From Abiotrophia sp965245735 (GTDB taxonomy: Bacteria; Bacillota; Bacilli; Lactobacillales; Aerococcaceae): a stretch of 64,000 bases of DNA. Position numbers and translations under genes: made by a program. The stretch is taken from the NCBI GenBank assembly GCA_965245735.1, contig CBDFAX010000008.1, forward strand, positions 11,091 through 75,090, read 5' to 3'. The notes under the pieces are model-generated. The model made no database searches, was not told the DNA's origin, and worked only from the letters and a program-made list of their open reading frames with translations. Positions 40,724-50,141 of this stretch are shown one piece after another. Positions within the stretch are counted from its first letter, which is position 1; every line of letters starts with the position of its first letter.

Positions 40724-41867
40724 GACCTTAAAGTTAAGCCATTTTCGTAATTACCAAGGGATTGAGCTTTGCCTAGGACCAGGTTTAACTATTCTGACAG
40801 GTGAAAATGCCCAGGGCAAGACCAACCTCTTAGAATCGATTTTTCTCTTGTCTTTGGCTAAAAGTCACCGAACGAATCATGACAGCGAAATGATTGAGTG
40901 GGACCAAGAACAAGCAAGGATTGAAGCGGTCATCGAGACTAAAAACTATGAAATTCCCCTGGCTTTAACCTTGACCAAAAAGGGCAAGGTAGCTCAGGTT
41001 AATTACCTAGATCAATCGAAGCTTAGCCATTTTGTGGGGCAATTCAATACGGTGCTATTTGCGCCAGAAGATATGCAACTAATCAAGGGGGCACCTAATT
41101 TACGGCGTCGTTTCCTAGACATCGAGTTAGGTCAGGCCAATCCCATTTATCTTAATCACCTCTTAACCTATCAGCGTTTGCTTAAACAGCGCAATAGCTA
41201 CCTCAAGCAGGAGGGACGGGGCAAGAAATTCGATCAAGTCTTCTTTGAAATTTTGACTGAACAACTATGCCAAGAAGGTGCACATTTGATTCAATATCGC
41301 ATGGAATTTCTTGAAAAATTAGGGCAAATCGCTAGTCCTATCCATCAGAATCTATCCAATGGTCGTGACCAGTTGCATCTTGAATATGTCAATGGTAGCC
41401 AAGTATATCAATCTTTATCCTTAGAGGAAAGAATCAAGCAACTCCTCGATCAAGCTAGCACTTATGCCAGTCGTGAGCGTGATCAAGGAACGACCTTGTT
41501 TGGGCCTCACCGCGATGATTTTATGACCTATGTAAATGATAAAAAAGCCCAATTTTTCGGGTCTCAGGGTCAGCAACGTACCATTGTCTTGAGTTTAAAA
41601 CTTGCTGAAATTGAGCTTATTAAACAAGCAAGAGGCGAATATCCCGTTCTACTCTTAGATGATGTCTTATCAGAGCTAGATGATGATCGCCAACATATTT
41701 TGATGTCTTATATTAAAGATAAGGTCCAGACCATCCTGACGACTGCGACGATTAAGGGCCTTAAACTACATCAGTTGCCTCATGCCGAGATTTTCTATAT
41801 CTCAGCAGGTAACATCAGTAAAGGAGAACACTATGACGGAACAAATGCAAGCACCCCAACAGTATGA
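40713..41867 (+). CDS. recF: DNA replication and repair protein RecF
   Basis: A 384-residue SMC-like ATPase that loads RecA at gaps. Start ATG 40713 (MKLKTLKLSHFRNYQG) lies inside the yaaA end. Walker A GENAQGKTNLLESIF, signature FFGSQGQQRTIVLSLKLAE and Walker B VLLLDDVLSELDDDR are intact. The stop at 41867 lies 35 bases inside gyrB, an unusually long overlap. Confidence 0.96.
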   Translation: MKLKTLKLSHFRNYQGIELCLGPGLTILTGENAQGKTNLLESIFLLSLAKSHRTNHDSEMIEWDQEQARIEAVIETKNYEIPLALTLTKKGKVAQVNYLDQSKLSHFVGQFNTVLFAPEDMQLIKGAPNLRRRFLDIELGQANPIYLNHLLTYQRLLKQRNSYLKQEGRGKKFDQVFFEILTEQLCQEGAHLIQYRMEFLEKLGQIASPIHQNLSNGRDQLHLEYVNGSQVYQSLSLEERIKQLLDQASTYASRERDQGTTLFGPHRDDFMTYVNDKKAQFFGSQGQQRTIVLSLKLAEIELIKQARGEYPVLLLDDVLSELDDDRQHILMSYIKDKVQTILTTATIKGLKLHQLPHAEIFYISAGNISKGEHYDGTNASTPTV

Positions 41868-43755
41868 TGCGGGTCAGATTCAGGTCTTAGAAGGTTTAGA
41901 AGCCGTCCGCAAGCGTCCCGGTATGTATATCGGGTCTACCTCGATTGTCGGTTTACACCACTTAGTTTGGGAAATTGTGGATAACTCAATCGACGAAGCC
42001 TTGGCTGGTTATTGTGATCATATCGAAGTAACCATTGAAGCCAATAATAGTATTACCGTTCAAGATAATGGGCGGGGGATTCCTGTTGATATTCAACCTC
42101 AAACAGGCCGTCCAGCGGTTGAGACCGTCTTTACGGTCCTCCATGCCGGTGGTAAATTTGGCGGTGGCGGTTATAAGGTATCGGGGGGTCTCCATGGTGT
42201 GGGGGCGTCTGTCGTAAACGCCTTGTCTACTGAATTAACCGTTCAAGTTTCGCGTGACGGGAAACTCTATCAACAACGTTACCATCGTGGAGCTGTTGAA
42301 GGCGACCTCGAAGTTATTGGACAGGCTACAGAAACAGGGACTAAGGTCAACTTCTTACCAGACCCTGCTATCTTTACTGAAACAACGGTCTTTGAATATG
42401 ATCGTTTGAAGAAACGAATTCGCGAGTTAGCCTTCCTTAACAAGGGTTTACGGATTACCATTGAAGATAAGCGTCTGGATCAAGAAGAAAAAGATAGCTT
42501 CCACTATGAAGGTGGGATTAAGAGCTATGTACAACACCTCAATCAACATAAGACGCCAATTTTTGAAGAACCAATTTACATTGAAGGCGAAGTCGATGAT
42601 ATCCAAGTCGAAATTTCCATGCAGTATACGGATAGTTATCATACAACTATTCTGTCCTTTGCCAACAATATTCACACCCATGAGGGTGGGTCTCACGAAG
42701 CCGGCTTTAAGACGGGTTTAACGCGTGTTATCAATGATTATGCACGTAAGATGAACTTAATCAAGGATAATGACGAGAATCTAACCGGTGAAGATGTCCG
42801 TGAAGGTTTAACCTTGGTTCTCTCTATCAAACACCCAGATCCTCAATTTGAGGGGCAAACCAAGACAAAATTAGGTAACTCCGAAGTACGGGCCATCACA
42901 GACCGACTCTTCTCCAATGGGTTTGATGTTTACCTGATGGAAAATCCTAAAGTGGCACGTATTATTGTCGATAAAGGGATTTTAGCGGCTAAGGCTCGTA
43001 TGGCGGCTAAGCGTGCACGGGAAATGACAAGACGTAAGTCAGTCATGGAAATTAGTAACCTACCGGGTAAATTAGCTGACTGTTCTAGCCGTGAAGCGGA
43101 ACTCTGCGAATTATTTATCGTCGAGGGGGACTCAGCCGGCGGTTCAGCTAAGCAGGGTCGTTCGCGTATGTACCAAGCCATTTTACCTATTCGTGGTAAA
43201 ATCCTCAACGTTGAAAAAGCGTCCATGGATAAAATTCTTAATAACGAAGAAATCCGTTCCCTCTTTACTGCCATGGGAACAGGCTTCGGGGGAGAATTCG
43301 ATGTAGCTAAAGCTCGTTATCATAAGCTTATTCTTATGACCGATGCGGACGTCGATGGGGCTCACATCAGAACCTTACTCCTGACCTTGATTTATCGCTA
43401 TATGCGTCCACTTTTAGATGCAGGTTATGTTTATATTGCTAAACCACCGCTCTATCAAGTTAAACAAGGTAAGCGTGCTATTTACCTAGATACTGATGCG
43501 GAACTCAAGGAGTGGCAAGAAGAAAATCCTAACGCGCGTTACACCATTCAGCGCTATAAGGGTCTTGGGGAAATGAACGAAGACCAATTATGGGAAACAA
43601 CCATGAATCCAGAAAATCGCCGTATGTTACAGGTGACGGTGGAAGATGCTATTGAAGCAGAAGCCGTCCTGGAAATGTTGATGGGTGACGATGTAGAACC
43701 ACGGCGGGCCTTCATTGAAGATAATGCTGTCTATGTCGAAAACCTTGATATCTAG
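41833..43755 (+). CDS. gyrB: DNA gyrase subunit B
   Basis: The 640-residue ATPase subunit of gyrase. Start ATG 41833 (MTEQMQAPQQYDAGQIQVLEGLEAVRKRPGMYIG) follows AAAGGAG inside the recF end. The GHKL ATPase domain (DNGRGIPV, GGLHGVGASVVNALS), transducer, and TOPRIM domain (EGDSAGGSAKQGR, DADVDGAHI) are all present, as is the C-terminal ENLDI tail. Confidence 0.97.
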   Translation: MTEQMQAPQQYDAGQIQVLEGLEAVRKRPGMYIGSTSIVGLHHLVWEIVDNSIDEALAGYCDHIEVTIEANNSITVQDNGRGIPVDIQPQTGRPAVETVFTVLHAGGKFGGGGYKVSGGLHGVGASVVNALSTELTVQVSRDGKLYQQRYHRGAVEGDLEVIGQATETGTKVNFLPDPAIFTETTVFEYDRLKKRIRELAFLNKGLRITIEDKRLDQEEKDSFHYEGGIKSYVQHLNQHKTPIFEEPIYIEGEVDDIQVEISMQYTDSYHTTILSFANNIHTHEGGSHEAGFKTGLTRVINDYARKMNLIKDNDENLTGEDVREGLTLVLSIKHPDPQFEGQTKTKLGNSEVRAITDRLFSNGFDVYLMENPKVARIIVDKGILAAKARMAAKRAREMTRRKSVMEISNLPGKLADCSSREAELCELFIVEGDSAGGSAKQGRSRMYQAILPIRGKILNVEKASMDKILNNEEIRSLFTAMGTGFGGEFDVAKARYHKLILMTDADVDGAHIRTLLLTLIYRYMRPLLDAGYVYIAKPPLYQVKQGKRAIYLDTDAELKEWQEENPNARYTIQRYKGLGEMNEDQLWETTMNPENRRMLQVTVEDAIEAEAVLEMLMGDDVEPRRAFIEDNAVYVENLDI

Positions 43756-43787
43756 CAGGCTGCGACAAGGAGAAAGGAACTAATAGT

Positions 43788-46304
43788 ATGAGTGAAAGCT
43801 TTGATCATACACCGCATAATTATGAGGTCGTCAATCTCTCTAACGAGATGCGGACATCCTTCTTAGATTATGCTATGAGTGTCATCGTCTCTCGGGCCTT
43901 GCCTGATGTACGTGACGGGCTCAAACCAGTTCACCGCCGTATTCTCTACGGGATGAATGAGATGGGTGTGACTCCGGATAAACCATATAAGAAATCAGCT
44001 CGTATCGTCGGGGACGTTATGGGTAAATATCACCCACACGGGGACTCGGCGATTTATGAAGCCATGGTCCGGATGGCTCAACCTTTTAGTTATCGGGAAC
44101 TACTAGTTGATGGGCATGGTAACTTTGGTTCTGTCGATGGCGACGGGGCAGCCGCGATGCGGTATACTGAAGCGCGTATGTCTAAGATTGCCATGGAAAT
44201 GCTCAAAGATATCAATAAGGATACCGTTGATTTCAAGGATAACTATTCTCAAGAAGAAAAAGAACCTGTAACCCTCCCCTCTCGTTTCCCTAACGTCTTA
44301 GTCAACGGGGCAGCCGGGATTGCGGTCGGGATGGCAACTAATATTCCGCCTCATAACTTAGGTGAAACCATTGATGCCCTCAGTCTCTTGATGAAAAATC
44401 CAGAGGTGTCAGTTAATGAGCTGATGGAAGCTTTACCTGGACCTGACTTTCCAACAGGTGGGATTGTCATGGGTAAATCAGGAATCCGCAAGGCCTATCA
44501 AACTGGTAAAGGCAAGATTATTGTTCGCAGTCGCGTCGAAATCGAGCAAATGGCTCATGACAAGGAACGAATTGTTGTGACCGAGATTCCCTATGGGGTC
44601 AACAAGGCTAAGTTAGTAGAGCGGATTGCTGAATTAGCTCGGGAGAAAAAAATTGAAGGGATTACCTATGTGGCCGATGAATCTGGTCGTGAAGGTATGC
44701 GGATTGTCGTAGAAGTACGACGCGACACCAGTGCCAATGTCGTGCTCAACAATCTCTATAAATACACCGCCCTTCAAGTTACTTTTGGCTTCAATATGTT
44801 AGCTATCGACAAGGGCGTTCCGAAGATCATGAGCCTCAAGGAAATCTTGACCAAGTATTTGGAGTACCAAATCGAAGTCATTCGTCGTCGGACTGAGTTT
44901 GAAAAACGCAAAGCCGAAGATCGTGCTCACATCTTAGAAGGTTTGCGTAAGGCATTAGACTTCATTGATGAGATTATTGCCATTATTCGTGGCTCTCACG
45001 ACACAGAAGTGGCCAAGGCTCAGTTAATTGAACGTTTTGAATTTTCGCCAATTCAGGCCCAAGCAATCCTAGACATGCGTCTGGCTCGCTTGACTGGTTT
45101 GGAACGTGAGAAGATTGAAGCAGAATATAACGATTTAATGGAATTAATTCGTCGCTTAACTGAGATTTTAAGTTCAGAGGCCAACATTATGGCTATTATT
45201 GAAGACGAATTGGCAGATATCAAGAATCGTTTCCCAAGTGAACGTCGGACGGAATTACGTGTTGGCGAATTAACCAGTATCGAAGATGAAGACTTGATTG
45301 AGGAAGAAGATGTCTTGATTGCCTTGACCTCTAATGGTTACATCAAACGTATGACCCAGGATGAATTCCAAGTCCAAAACCGTGGTGGCCGTGGGGTCAA
45401 AGGCATGGGGATGAGTGATAACGACAATATCCAAACCCTCGTTTCCTGCTCGACTCACGACAGCCTACTCTTCTTCACCAATAAAGGGAAAGTCTACCAA
45501 AGTAAAGGTTATGATATTCCTGAATATGGTCGGACTGCCAAGGGGATTCCAGTGGTCAACCTCCTCAATATCGAGAAGGAAGAATACGTTAAGGAAATCA
45601 TTGCCCTTCATCCAAGTGAAGAAGATCAATACCTCTTCTTCGTCACTAAGAATGGTATTGTGAAGCGTTCCGATGTCAGCGCCTATGCTAACATCCGCAA
45701 TAATGGTTTGATTGCCCTTAATATGCGCGAAGACGATGAATTAATCAACGTCCTAGTCACAAACGGTCAGCAAAACATTATTATCGGTAGCCACAATGGT
45801 TATGCTATGACTTTCGCAGAAACAGATGCCCGTATCATGGGCCGGACAGCGACTGGGGTACGTGGGATGAAACTGCGTGAGGGTGACTATGTTGTTGGGG
45901 CGGCCGTCTTAAACCCTGAATCTAATGTTTTAGTTGTAACCGAGCGTGGTTATGGTAAGCAAACCCCAGCTAGCGAGTATGCTGTTAAGAACCGAGGCGG
46001 TAAAGGGATTAAGACCTCTAATATTTCTGCTAAATCCGGTCAGCTTGCTGGTATTGTAGCGACTGAAGGTGATGAGGACCTCATGGTGATGACAGATCAA
46101 GGGGTTGTGATCCGCTTCAATATTGCCAGCATCTCTGTTACTTCACGCGCTACTCTTGGGGTCAAAATGATTCGTCTAGATGATGGAGCTAAGGTAAGCT
46201 CTATTACCAAGATTATGAAGACAGGTGAAGAAACTCAAGAACTGGCTGAAACAGAAGTAGATACCGAAGAAGCCAAGGATGACTCGGATTCTGAAGAAGA
46301 ATAA
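43788..46304 (+). CDS. gyrA: DNA gyrase subunit A
   Basis: The 838-residue DNA-cleaving subunit of gyrase. The catalytic tyrosine is Y126 in AAMRYTEARM. The quinolone-determining stretch reads HPHGDSAIYEA, with Ser87 and Glu91 (equivalents of the Ser83 and Asp87 positions in E. coli), i.e. no common resistance change. The C-terminal beta-pinwheel includes the GyrA box QNRGGRGVKG. The tail is acidic (TEVDTEEAKDDSDSEEE). Ends in a terminator at 46316. Confidence 0.97.
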   Translation: MSESFDHTPHNYEVVNLSNEMRTSFLDYAMSVIVSRALPDVRDGLKPVHRRILYGMNEMGVTPDKPYKKSARIVGDVMGKYHPHGDSAIYEAMVRMAQPFSYRELLVDGHGNFGSVDGDGAAAMRYTEARMSKIAMEMLKDINKDTVDFKDNYSQEEKEPVTLPSRFPNVLVNGAAGIAVGMATNIPPHNLGETIDALSLLMKNPEVSVNELMEALPGPDFPTGGIVMGKSGIRKAYQTGKGKIIVRSRVEIEQMAHDKERIVVTEIPYGVNKAKLVERIAELAREKKIEGITYVADESGREGMRIVVEVRRDTSANVVLNNLYKYTALQVTFGFNMLAIDKGVPKIMSLKEILTKYLEYQIEVIRRRTEFEKRKAEDRAHILEGLRKALDFIDEIIAIIRGSHDTEVAKAQLIERFEFSPIQAQAILDMRLARLTGLEREKIEAEYNDLMELIRRLTEILSSEANIMAIIEDELADIKNRFPSERRTELRVGELTSIEDEDLIEEEDVLIALTSNGYIKRMTQDEFQVQNRGGRGVKGMGMSDNDNIQTLVSCSTHDSLLFFTNKGKVYQSKGYDIPEYGRTAKGIPVVNLLNIEKEEYVKEIIALHPSEEDQYLFFVTKNGIVKRSDVSAYANIRNNGLIALNMREDDELINVLVTNGQQNIIIGSHNGYAMTFAETDARIMGRTATGVRGMKLREGDYVVGAAVLNPESNVLVVTERGYGKQTPASEYAVKNRGGKGIKTSNISAKSGQLAGIVATEGDEDLMVMTDQGVVIRFNIASISVTSRATLGVKMIRLDDGAKVSSITKIMKTGEETQELAETEVDTEEAKDDSDSEEE

Positions 46305-46315
46305 GAAGGTTAATT

Positions 46316-46355
46316 AAGAAGTTGGGTCCCTATATTGGGAGCCAACTTCTTTTGT
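46316..46355 (+). terminator. Terminator after gyrA
   Basis: Stem AAGAAGTTGG.TCCC / GGGA.CCAACTTCTT followed by TTG; the loop is TATATT. Confidence 0.87.
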
Positions 46356-46369
46356 TGTCTTAGCATAAT

Positions 46370-46398
46370 TTGACATGATAGTTAAGAAGGGATAAGAT
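46370..46398 (+). promoter_or_regulatory. Promoter of the ABC-2 exporter operon
   Basis: Perfect TTGACA (46370-46375), 17-base spacer, TAAGAT (46393-46398), about 40 bases before the first gene. Confidence 0.8.
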
Positions 46399-46438
46399 TA
46401 AGACTTAGAGAAAGGTTTTGAGAGAGGGGGATTATCCT

Positions 46439-47164
46439 ATGAAAACTTGGCAACAAGTCTGGACTCTGGTCGGAGCAAAATTTAAGCAGAGTTTTACGTC
46501 TGTCAAAATAGCACCTATGATATATATAACGATTTTATATCCAGTAATAATGAATTTCATTCTTCCAAACTATGTGAGTCCAATAGAACGACAAGCCTTT
46601 GTTATGGTTATGTTTTTTTCCTTTTTAGGTAGTGTGTCTCCTATTACGCTTTCTATGTTGAATTTAACTGAGGATAAGGAGCATAAAACTTTACGTATTT
46701 TATTAGATAGTCATGTTAGGCCTTGGGTTTATCTACTGTCCCTAGTCATTATGACACAGATTACTTTGTGGGTGACGGTAATGATAAGCTTGCCTTTAAT
46801 GAACCTAGATTATCAGTATTTAGGCTCTATTTTTGGCATGATTTTCCATTTTGGTATGTGCTTTCTAATTTCTAGCATCTTAGGATTGATTTTTGGTTTA
46901 ATCTTTGATCGGTCTGCAACAGCAAATGCTGCTAGTATGGTTCCCATGTTAGCCATAGCCTTTATTCCTTTATTTAGTAGAATGAATGACCATTTAGCAG
47001 GATTGATGCCTTATTTTTATACTGGACGTGCCAATGCCTGGTTACTTCATTTAGATTATGGCGGTTTGGGGATTGATTTGTTGGTTTATGGCGTTTGGCT
47101 ACTAGCTAGTCTGATTGTTTTGACAATTTGTTATCGACAAAAACGGAATCGACTCTATCTATAA
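46439..47164 (+). CDS. ABC-2 type permease (first)
   Basis: A 241-residue membrane protein with six predicted helices, ABC-2 family. Start ATG 46439 follows AGAGGGGG. It resembles the second permease of the same operon (both have MxxxxKxx...P..MNFILP near the N-terminus, an EEKE/DKEHKTLR motif after helix 2, and a terminal YR segment), so the two are paralogues that may form a heterodimer. Substrate unknown; such systems often export or give resistance to antimicrobial peptides. Confidence 0.85.
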   Translation: MKTWQQVWTLVGAKFKQSFTSVKIAPMIYITILYPVIMNFILPNYVSPIERQAFVMVMFFSFLGSVSPITLSMLNLTEDKEHKTLRILLDSHVRPWVYLLSLVIMTQITLWVTVMISLPLMNLDYQYLGSIFGMIFHFGMCFLISSILGLIFGLIFDRSATANAASMVPMLAIAFIPLFSRMNDHLAGLMPYFYTGRANAWLLHLDYGGLGIDLLVYGVWLLASLIVLTICYRQKRNRLYL

Positions 47165-47179
47165 AAGGAGGATGAGGCC

Positions 47180-48181
47180 ATGAAGTTATGTGAATGGCAA
47201 GATGTGATGAAGCAGTCGCAGAATGGCATGTTACTCAAGGATTTGAATTTTAGTATTGAAGCAAGGCAGCATCTAGGAATTAAGTTCACGCAAGATGAAC
47301 GGCAAATATTCTACGAACTTTTGGTGGAGCGTGAGCGACCAACGAGCGGTCAAATTAGCCGTAGTTTTAAGACGATGGCAAGTTGCCGCTTAGATGACGG
47401 AGTCTATGAAGGTCAGACAGTTAAAGTAGCTGTCACTCTTTTTAGTCGTTTGACTGGCTATGCTGGCAGCTTATCTGAGCTCTATGAGGCCTTCGCCCTA
47501 TCGGATTTAGTTAATTATCGTATCAAGGATTTGACGATTGATCAGCGCTATCGTTTGCAACTGCTACGTGCTACTCTTAAGCAACCGGATTTGCTCTACC
47601 TAGAAAGTCCCATTTCGCTACTGAGTCATGACGGTGTGGGGCTCTATCTTAAGGCTTTGGATTATCTCAAGTCTCTCCCTCTAACCCTATTGATTACGGG
47701 TACCTCGCTAGAAGAATTAGTTCTCCTTAATATCGTGACCTATCGTTACCAGGTTCAAGATGGATTAGAATTGGTAGATGTTTCAGAGGAAGAATCGGAT
47801 TCAGAAGGTAAGGAAGCAGAGGAATTAACGGCGACTGAACTCAACCGCGTCTTTAAGGTTGCCTGCAAACTCAGTGATAAAACTGTTTACTTTAATCCAA
47901 ATGAAATAGATTATATTGAAAGCATTAATAGTGTATCGACCGTTCAAGTTAATGGCGATTCTTATCCGACTGCCATGACTTTGTCTGATTTAGAAGATAA
48001 GTTGAAGCACTTTGGCTTCTTCCGTTGTCATCGATCTTACCTGGTTAACCTCCAGCGAATTAACGAATTGGTGTCTTATTCTAAGAATTCTTATACCCTG
48101 ATTCTCAAAAAGCCTAAAGAAACGCTCTTACCTCTGTCGCGTAGTCGATTGGACTCTTTGCGACAATTAATTGAATTATAG
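47180..48181 (+). CDS. Degenerate ABC-ATPase fused to a LytTR DNA-binding domain
   Basis: A 333-residue chimeric protein. Residues 1-205 align loosely to an ABC ATPase (LNFSIEARQHLGIKF... PTSGQI... LTIDQRYRLQLLRATLKQPDLLYLESPISLLSHDGVGLY), but the Walker A GxGKT is absent, the Walker B reads LLYLESP, and the signature is lost, so it should not hydrolyse ATP. After an acidic linker (EEESDSEGKEAEE) comes a LytTR domain at about 235-333 (KTVYFNPNEIDYIESINSVSTVQVNG ... FFRCHRSYLVNLQRI). It is probably a transporter-coupled transcription regulator of this operon. Confidence 0.85.
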   Translation: MKLCEWQDVMKQSQNGMLLKDLNFSIEARQHLGIKFTQDERQIFYELLVERERPTSGQISRSFKTMASCRLDDGVYEGQTVKVAVTLFSRLTGYAGSLSELYEAFALSDLVNYRIKDLTIDQRYRLQLLRATLKQPDLLYLESPISLLSHDGVGLYLKALDYLKSLPLTLLITGTSLEELVLLNIVTYRYQVQDGLELVDVSEEESDSEGKEAEELTATELNRVFKVACKLSDKTVYFNPNEIDYIESINSVSTVQVNGDSYPTAMTLSDLEDKLKHFGFFRCHRSYLVNLQRINELVSYSKNSYTLILKKPKETLLPLSRSRLDSLRQLIEL

Positions 48182-48192
48182 CCATTTCTGAG

Positions 48193-48237
48193 GTACCACT
48201 CAGCCCATTTTTTCCACACTTGGGCCGAGTGGGCCTC
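48193..48237 (+). terminator. Terminator after the LytTR-fusion gene
   Basis: Stem CCACTC.GCCCA / TGGGC.GAGTGG with a T-rich loop, followed by GCCTCTTTTTG. Transcription of the following genes would need read-through or the promoter near 48300. Confidence 0.7.
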
Positions 48238-48238
48238 T

Positions 48239-48303
48239 TTTTGACTTTTTGGCCGTACGATTGGGCGATTTTTTACGTCAAAAGTCAAAAGACGGTGTAG
48301 ACT
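48239..48303 (+). promoter_or_regulatory. Operator-like repeats and promoter of the second exporter unit
   Basis: The 11-base arms TTTTGACTTTT (48239-48249) and AAAAGTCAAAA (48280-48290) form a perfect inverted repeat 30 bases apart; the right arm is part of a tandem GTCAAAAGTCAAAAG. A TAGACT -10 candidate is at 48298-48303 without a good -35, which suggests activation, possibly by the LytTR protein. Confidence 0.5.
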
Positions 48304-48340
48304 ATAGTCATCAAAGCAAATACCAGAAGGAGGCAGTCAT

Positions 48341-49195
48341 ATGTCACACACATCTGTTATCGAGGTGCGCGATCTCGTCAAACAATTTAAAAATCAAACC
48401 GCGCTCAATCATTTAGATTTTTCAGTTGAATCTGGAGAAATTTTTGGATTTTTAGGGCCATCGGGTGCAGGTAAAACAACCACCATTAAAATCTTAACCG
48501 GTCAACTACTAGCTAGTTCAGGTGAAACTAAATTATTAGGAATAGCAACGGATGCTCTGACCCAAGATATCTATCAGGAAGTCGGAATCGTCACGGATAA
48601 CTCAGGTCTCTACGAAAATGTTTCTGTCTATCATAATATGAAGTTTTTCGCCGATCTGCTTAAGGTTGATAAGAAGCGGATTGACTTCTTACTTGAACGC
48701 GTTGGATTGGCTCAAGATAAGAAGAAACTTGCCCGTCGTTTATCGAAAGGGATGCGTCAGCGTCTAGTATTGGCCCGTGCCCTTCTCCATTCGCCTAAGG
48801 TTCTCTTCCTAGATGAACCAACTTCCGGTTTGGATCCAGCAACTGCTCAAGCCATTCATAAGTTACTGAAGGAAGTGCAAGCTGAAGGGACCACCATCTT
48901 CCTTACTACCCATAATATGGAAGAAGCAACTAAACTCTGTGACCGAGTGGCTCTTCTCAATGATGGGAAGATTGTTTCACTTGATACACCAAGAAATACC
49001 TGCTTAAACTTTAAGCGAGAACGCAAGTTAGAAGTGGGCTTAAAAGACAAGAGTCAGGTAGTCATTAATCAAGACCCAGCAGGGATTGCCCAACTGAATG
49101 AATGGTTAAGTCAAGACTTGGTCGAAACCATCCATTCCAACGAACCAACCTTAGAAGAAGTATTTATTGCAAAGACAGGGAGAGAATTACTATGA
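48341..49195 (+). CDS. ABC transporter ATPase (ABC-2 exporter)
   Basis: A 284-residue active ATPase: Walker A FLGPSGAGKTTTIKIL, signature LSKGMRQRLVLARALLHSP, Walker B VLFLDEPTSGLDP, H-loop LTTHNMEEA. A short C-terminal extension (about 225-284) is typical of antimicrobial-peptide and sodium-type exporters. It overlaps the second permease by an ATGA junction, so the two are co-translated. Confidence 0.92.
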   Translation: MSHTSVIEVRDLVKQFKNQTALNHLDFSVESGEIFGFLGPSGAGKTTTIKILTGQLLASSGETKLLGIATDALTQDIYQEVGIVTDNSGLYENVSVYHNMKFFADLLKVDKKRIDFLLERVGLAQDKKKLARRLSKGMRQRLVLARALLHSPKVLFLDEPTSGLDPATAQAIHKLLKEVQAEGTTIFLTTHNMEEATKLCDRVALLNDGKIVSLDTPRNTCLNFKRERKLEVGLKDKSQVVINQDPAGIAQLNEWLSQDLVETIHSNEPTLEEVFIAKTGRELL

Positions 49196-49923
49196 TGAAC
49201 TTACACAAAATCTGGACTATTTCAAAATTCAAAATCTACCAAATCGTTGTTAATATGCAGATTTTACCTATTTTGTTAATGGGTATGATTATGCCGGTTG
49301 CGATGAATTTTATCTTGCCTCGAACGGATGAATTTGCTCAAGGAAATGTTCGCAGTATCATGATTATTTCCATGGGTTTCATCTTTATCGCAGGGATGGG
49401 AAGTGCCATGACTGGCATGATGAGCTTAGTTGAGGAAAAGGAAAAGAAAACCCTGCGGGTTTTGATGACTTCAACGGTAACAAGCTTAGAATTTCTCATT
49501 GCTACCCTACTGCCAACAGTTGTTCTTTTATTGCTTCTTAGTTATCTCTTGATTCCTTTATCAGGTATGAGTTTTTCTGATTTATCTCTTTTTAAGTATG
49601 GGATTGTCAGCTTATCAACCATTGTTTCTGGATCTATTATTGGCTTTATTTCAGGAATTTTCGCTAAAAATTCATCTGAGGCTACAGCCTACAGTATTTT
49701 CCCTTTGATGATTTTAATTTTCGTTCCTTTCTATTCCATGTTTAGTGAACCTTTGGCTAAGGTTGCGCCCTATTTATACACTAACTTCTTCTTCAGTTGG
49801 TCGCGTAACTTTGCGGATGCTAGCTTGCCTATGCGCGAGGTCTTAGTAGCTTTAGCTTGGTTATTAGGTCTTAGTCTGGTTTTCGTTCTACTCTATCGTC
49901 ACAATGGATTAGAAAAAGAATAG
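49192..49923 (+). CDS. ABC-2 type permease (second)
   Basis: A 243-residue six-helix permease. Start ATG 49192 overlaps the ATPase stop. It is a paralogue of the first permease of the operon (shared MNFILP and EEKEKKTLRVLM segments). It likely forms the membrane part with either a second copy or the first permease. Confidence 0.87.
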   Translation: MMNLHKIWTISKFKIYQIVVNMQILPILLMGMIMPVAMNFILPRTDEFAQGNVRSIMIISMGFIFIAGMGSAMTGMMSLVEEKEKKTLRVLMTSTVTSLEFLIATLLPTVVLLLLLSYLLIPLSGMSFSDLSLFKYGIVSLSTIVSGSIIGFISGIFAKNSSEATAYSIFPLMILIFVPFYSMFSEPLAKVAPYLYTNFFFSWSRNFADASLPMREVLVALAWLLGLSLVFVLLYRHNGLEKE

Positions 49924-49935
49924 GGGGAAACTCTT

Positions 49936-50133
49936 ATGTCATCTACTCGTCCTAATCAACTAATCAATATAGTCTTGCTTCTTGTTCTTCTCTTAAGTCT
50001 TTTGATAGAAGTCACGATAGGATCAAGCACCAGCCTTTGGTTGTCCATTTTAGGAAATCATTACTTCCAACGTGCCATCGCCATGGCCATAATAGGCAAC
50101 TTTTGTTATAAATTGTGTTGTCAGGAATGCTAA
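49936..50133 (+). CDS. Small membrane protein, 65 residues
   Basis: Two hydrophobic stretches (IVLLLVLLLSLLIEVTIG and LWLSILGNHYFQRAIAMAIIG) follow a polar N-terminus; the C-terminus has three cysteines (CYKLCCQEC). It begins 12 bases after the second permease with an AGGGGGA ribosome binding site, and a terminator follows. No family recognised. LytTR regulators are often controlled by small membrane proteins, so a role as a partner or inhibitor is possible. Confidence 0.55.
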   Translation: MSSTRPNQLINIVLLLVLLLSLLIEVTIGSSTSLWLSILGNHYFQRAIAMAIIGNFCYKLCCQEC

Positions 50134-50141
50134 GTAACTCT

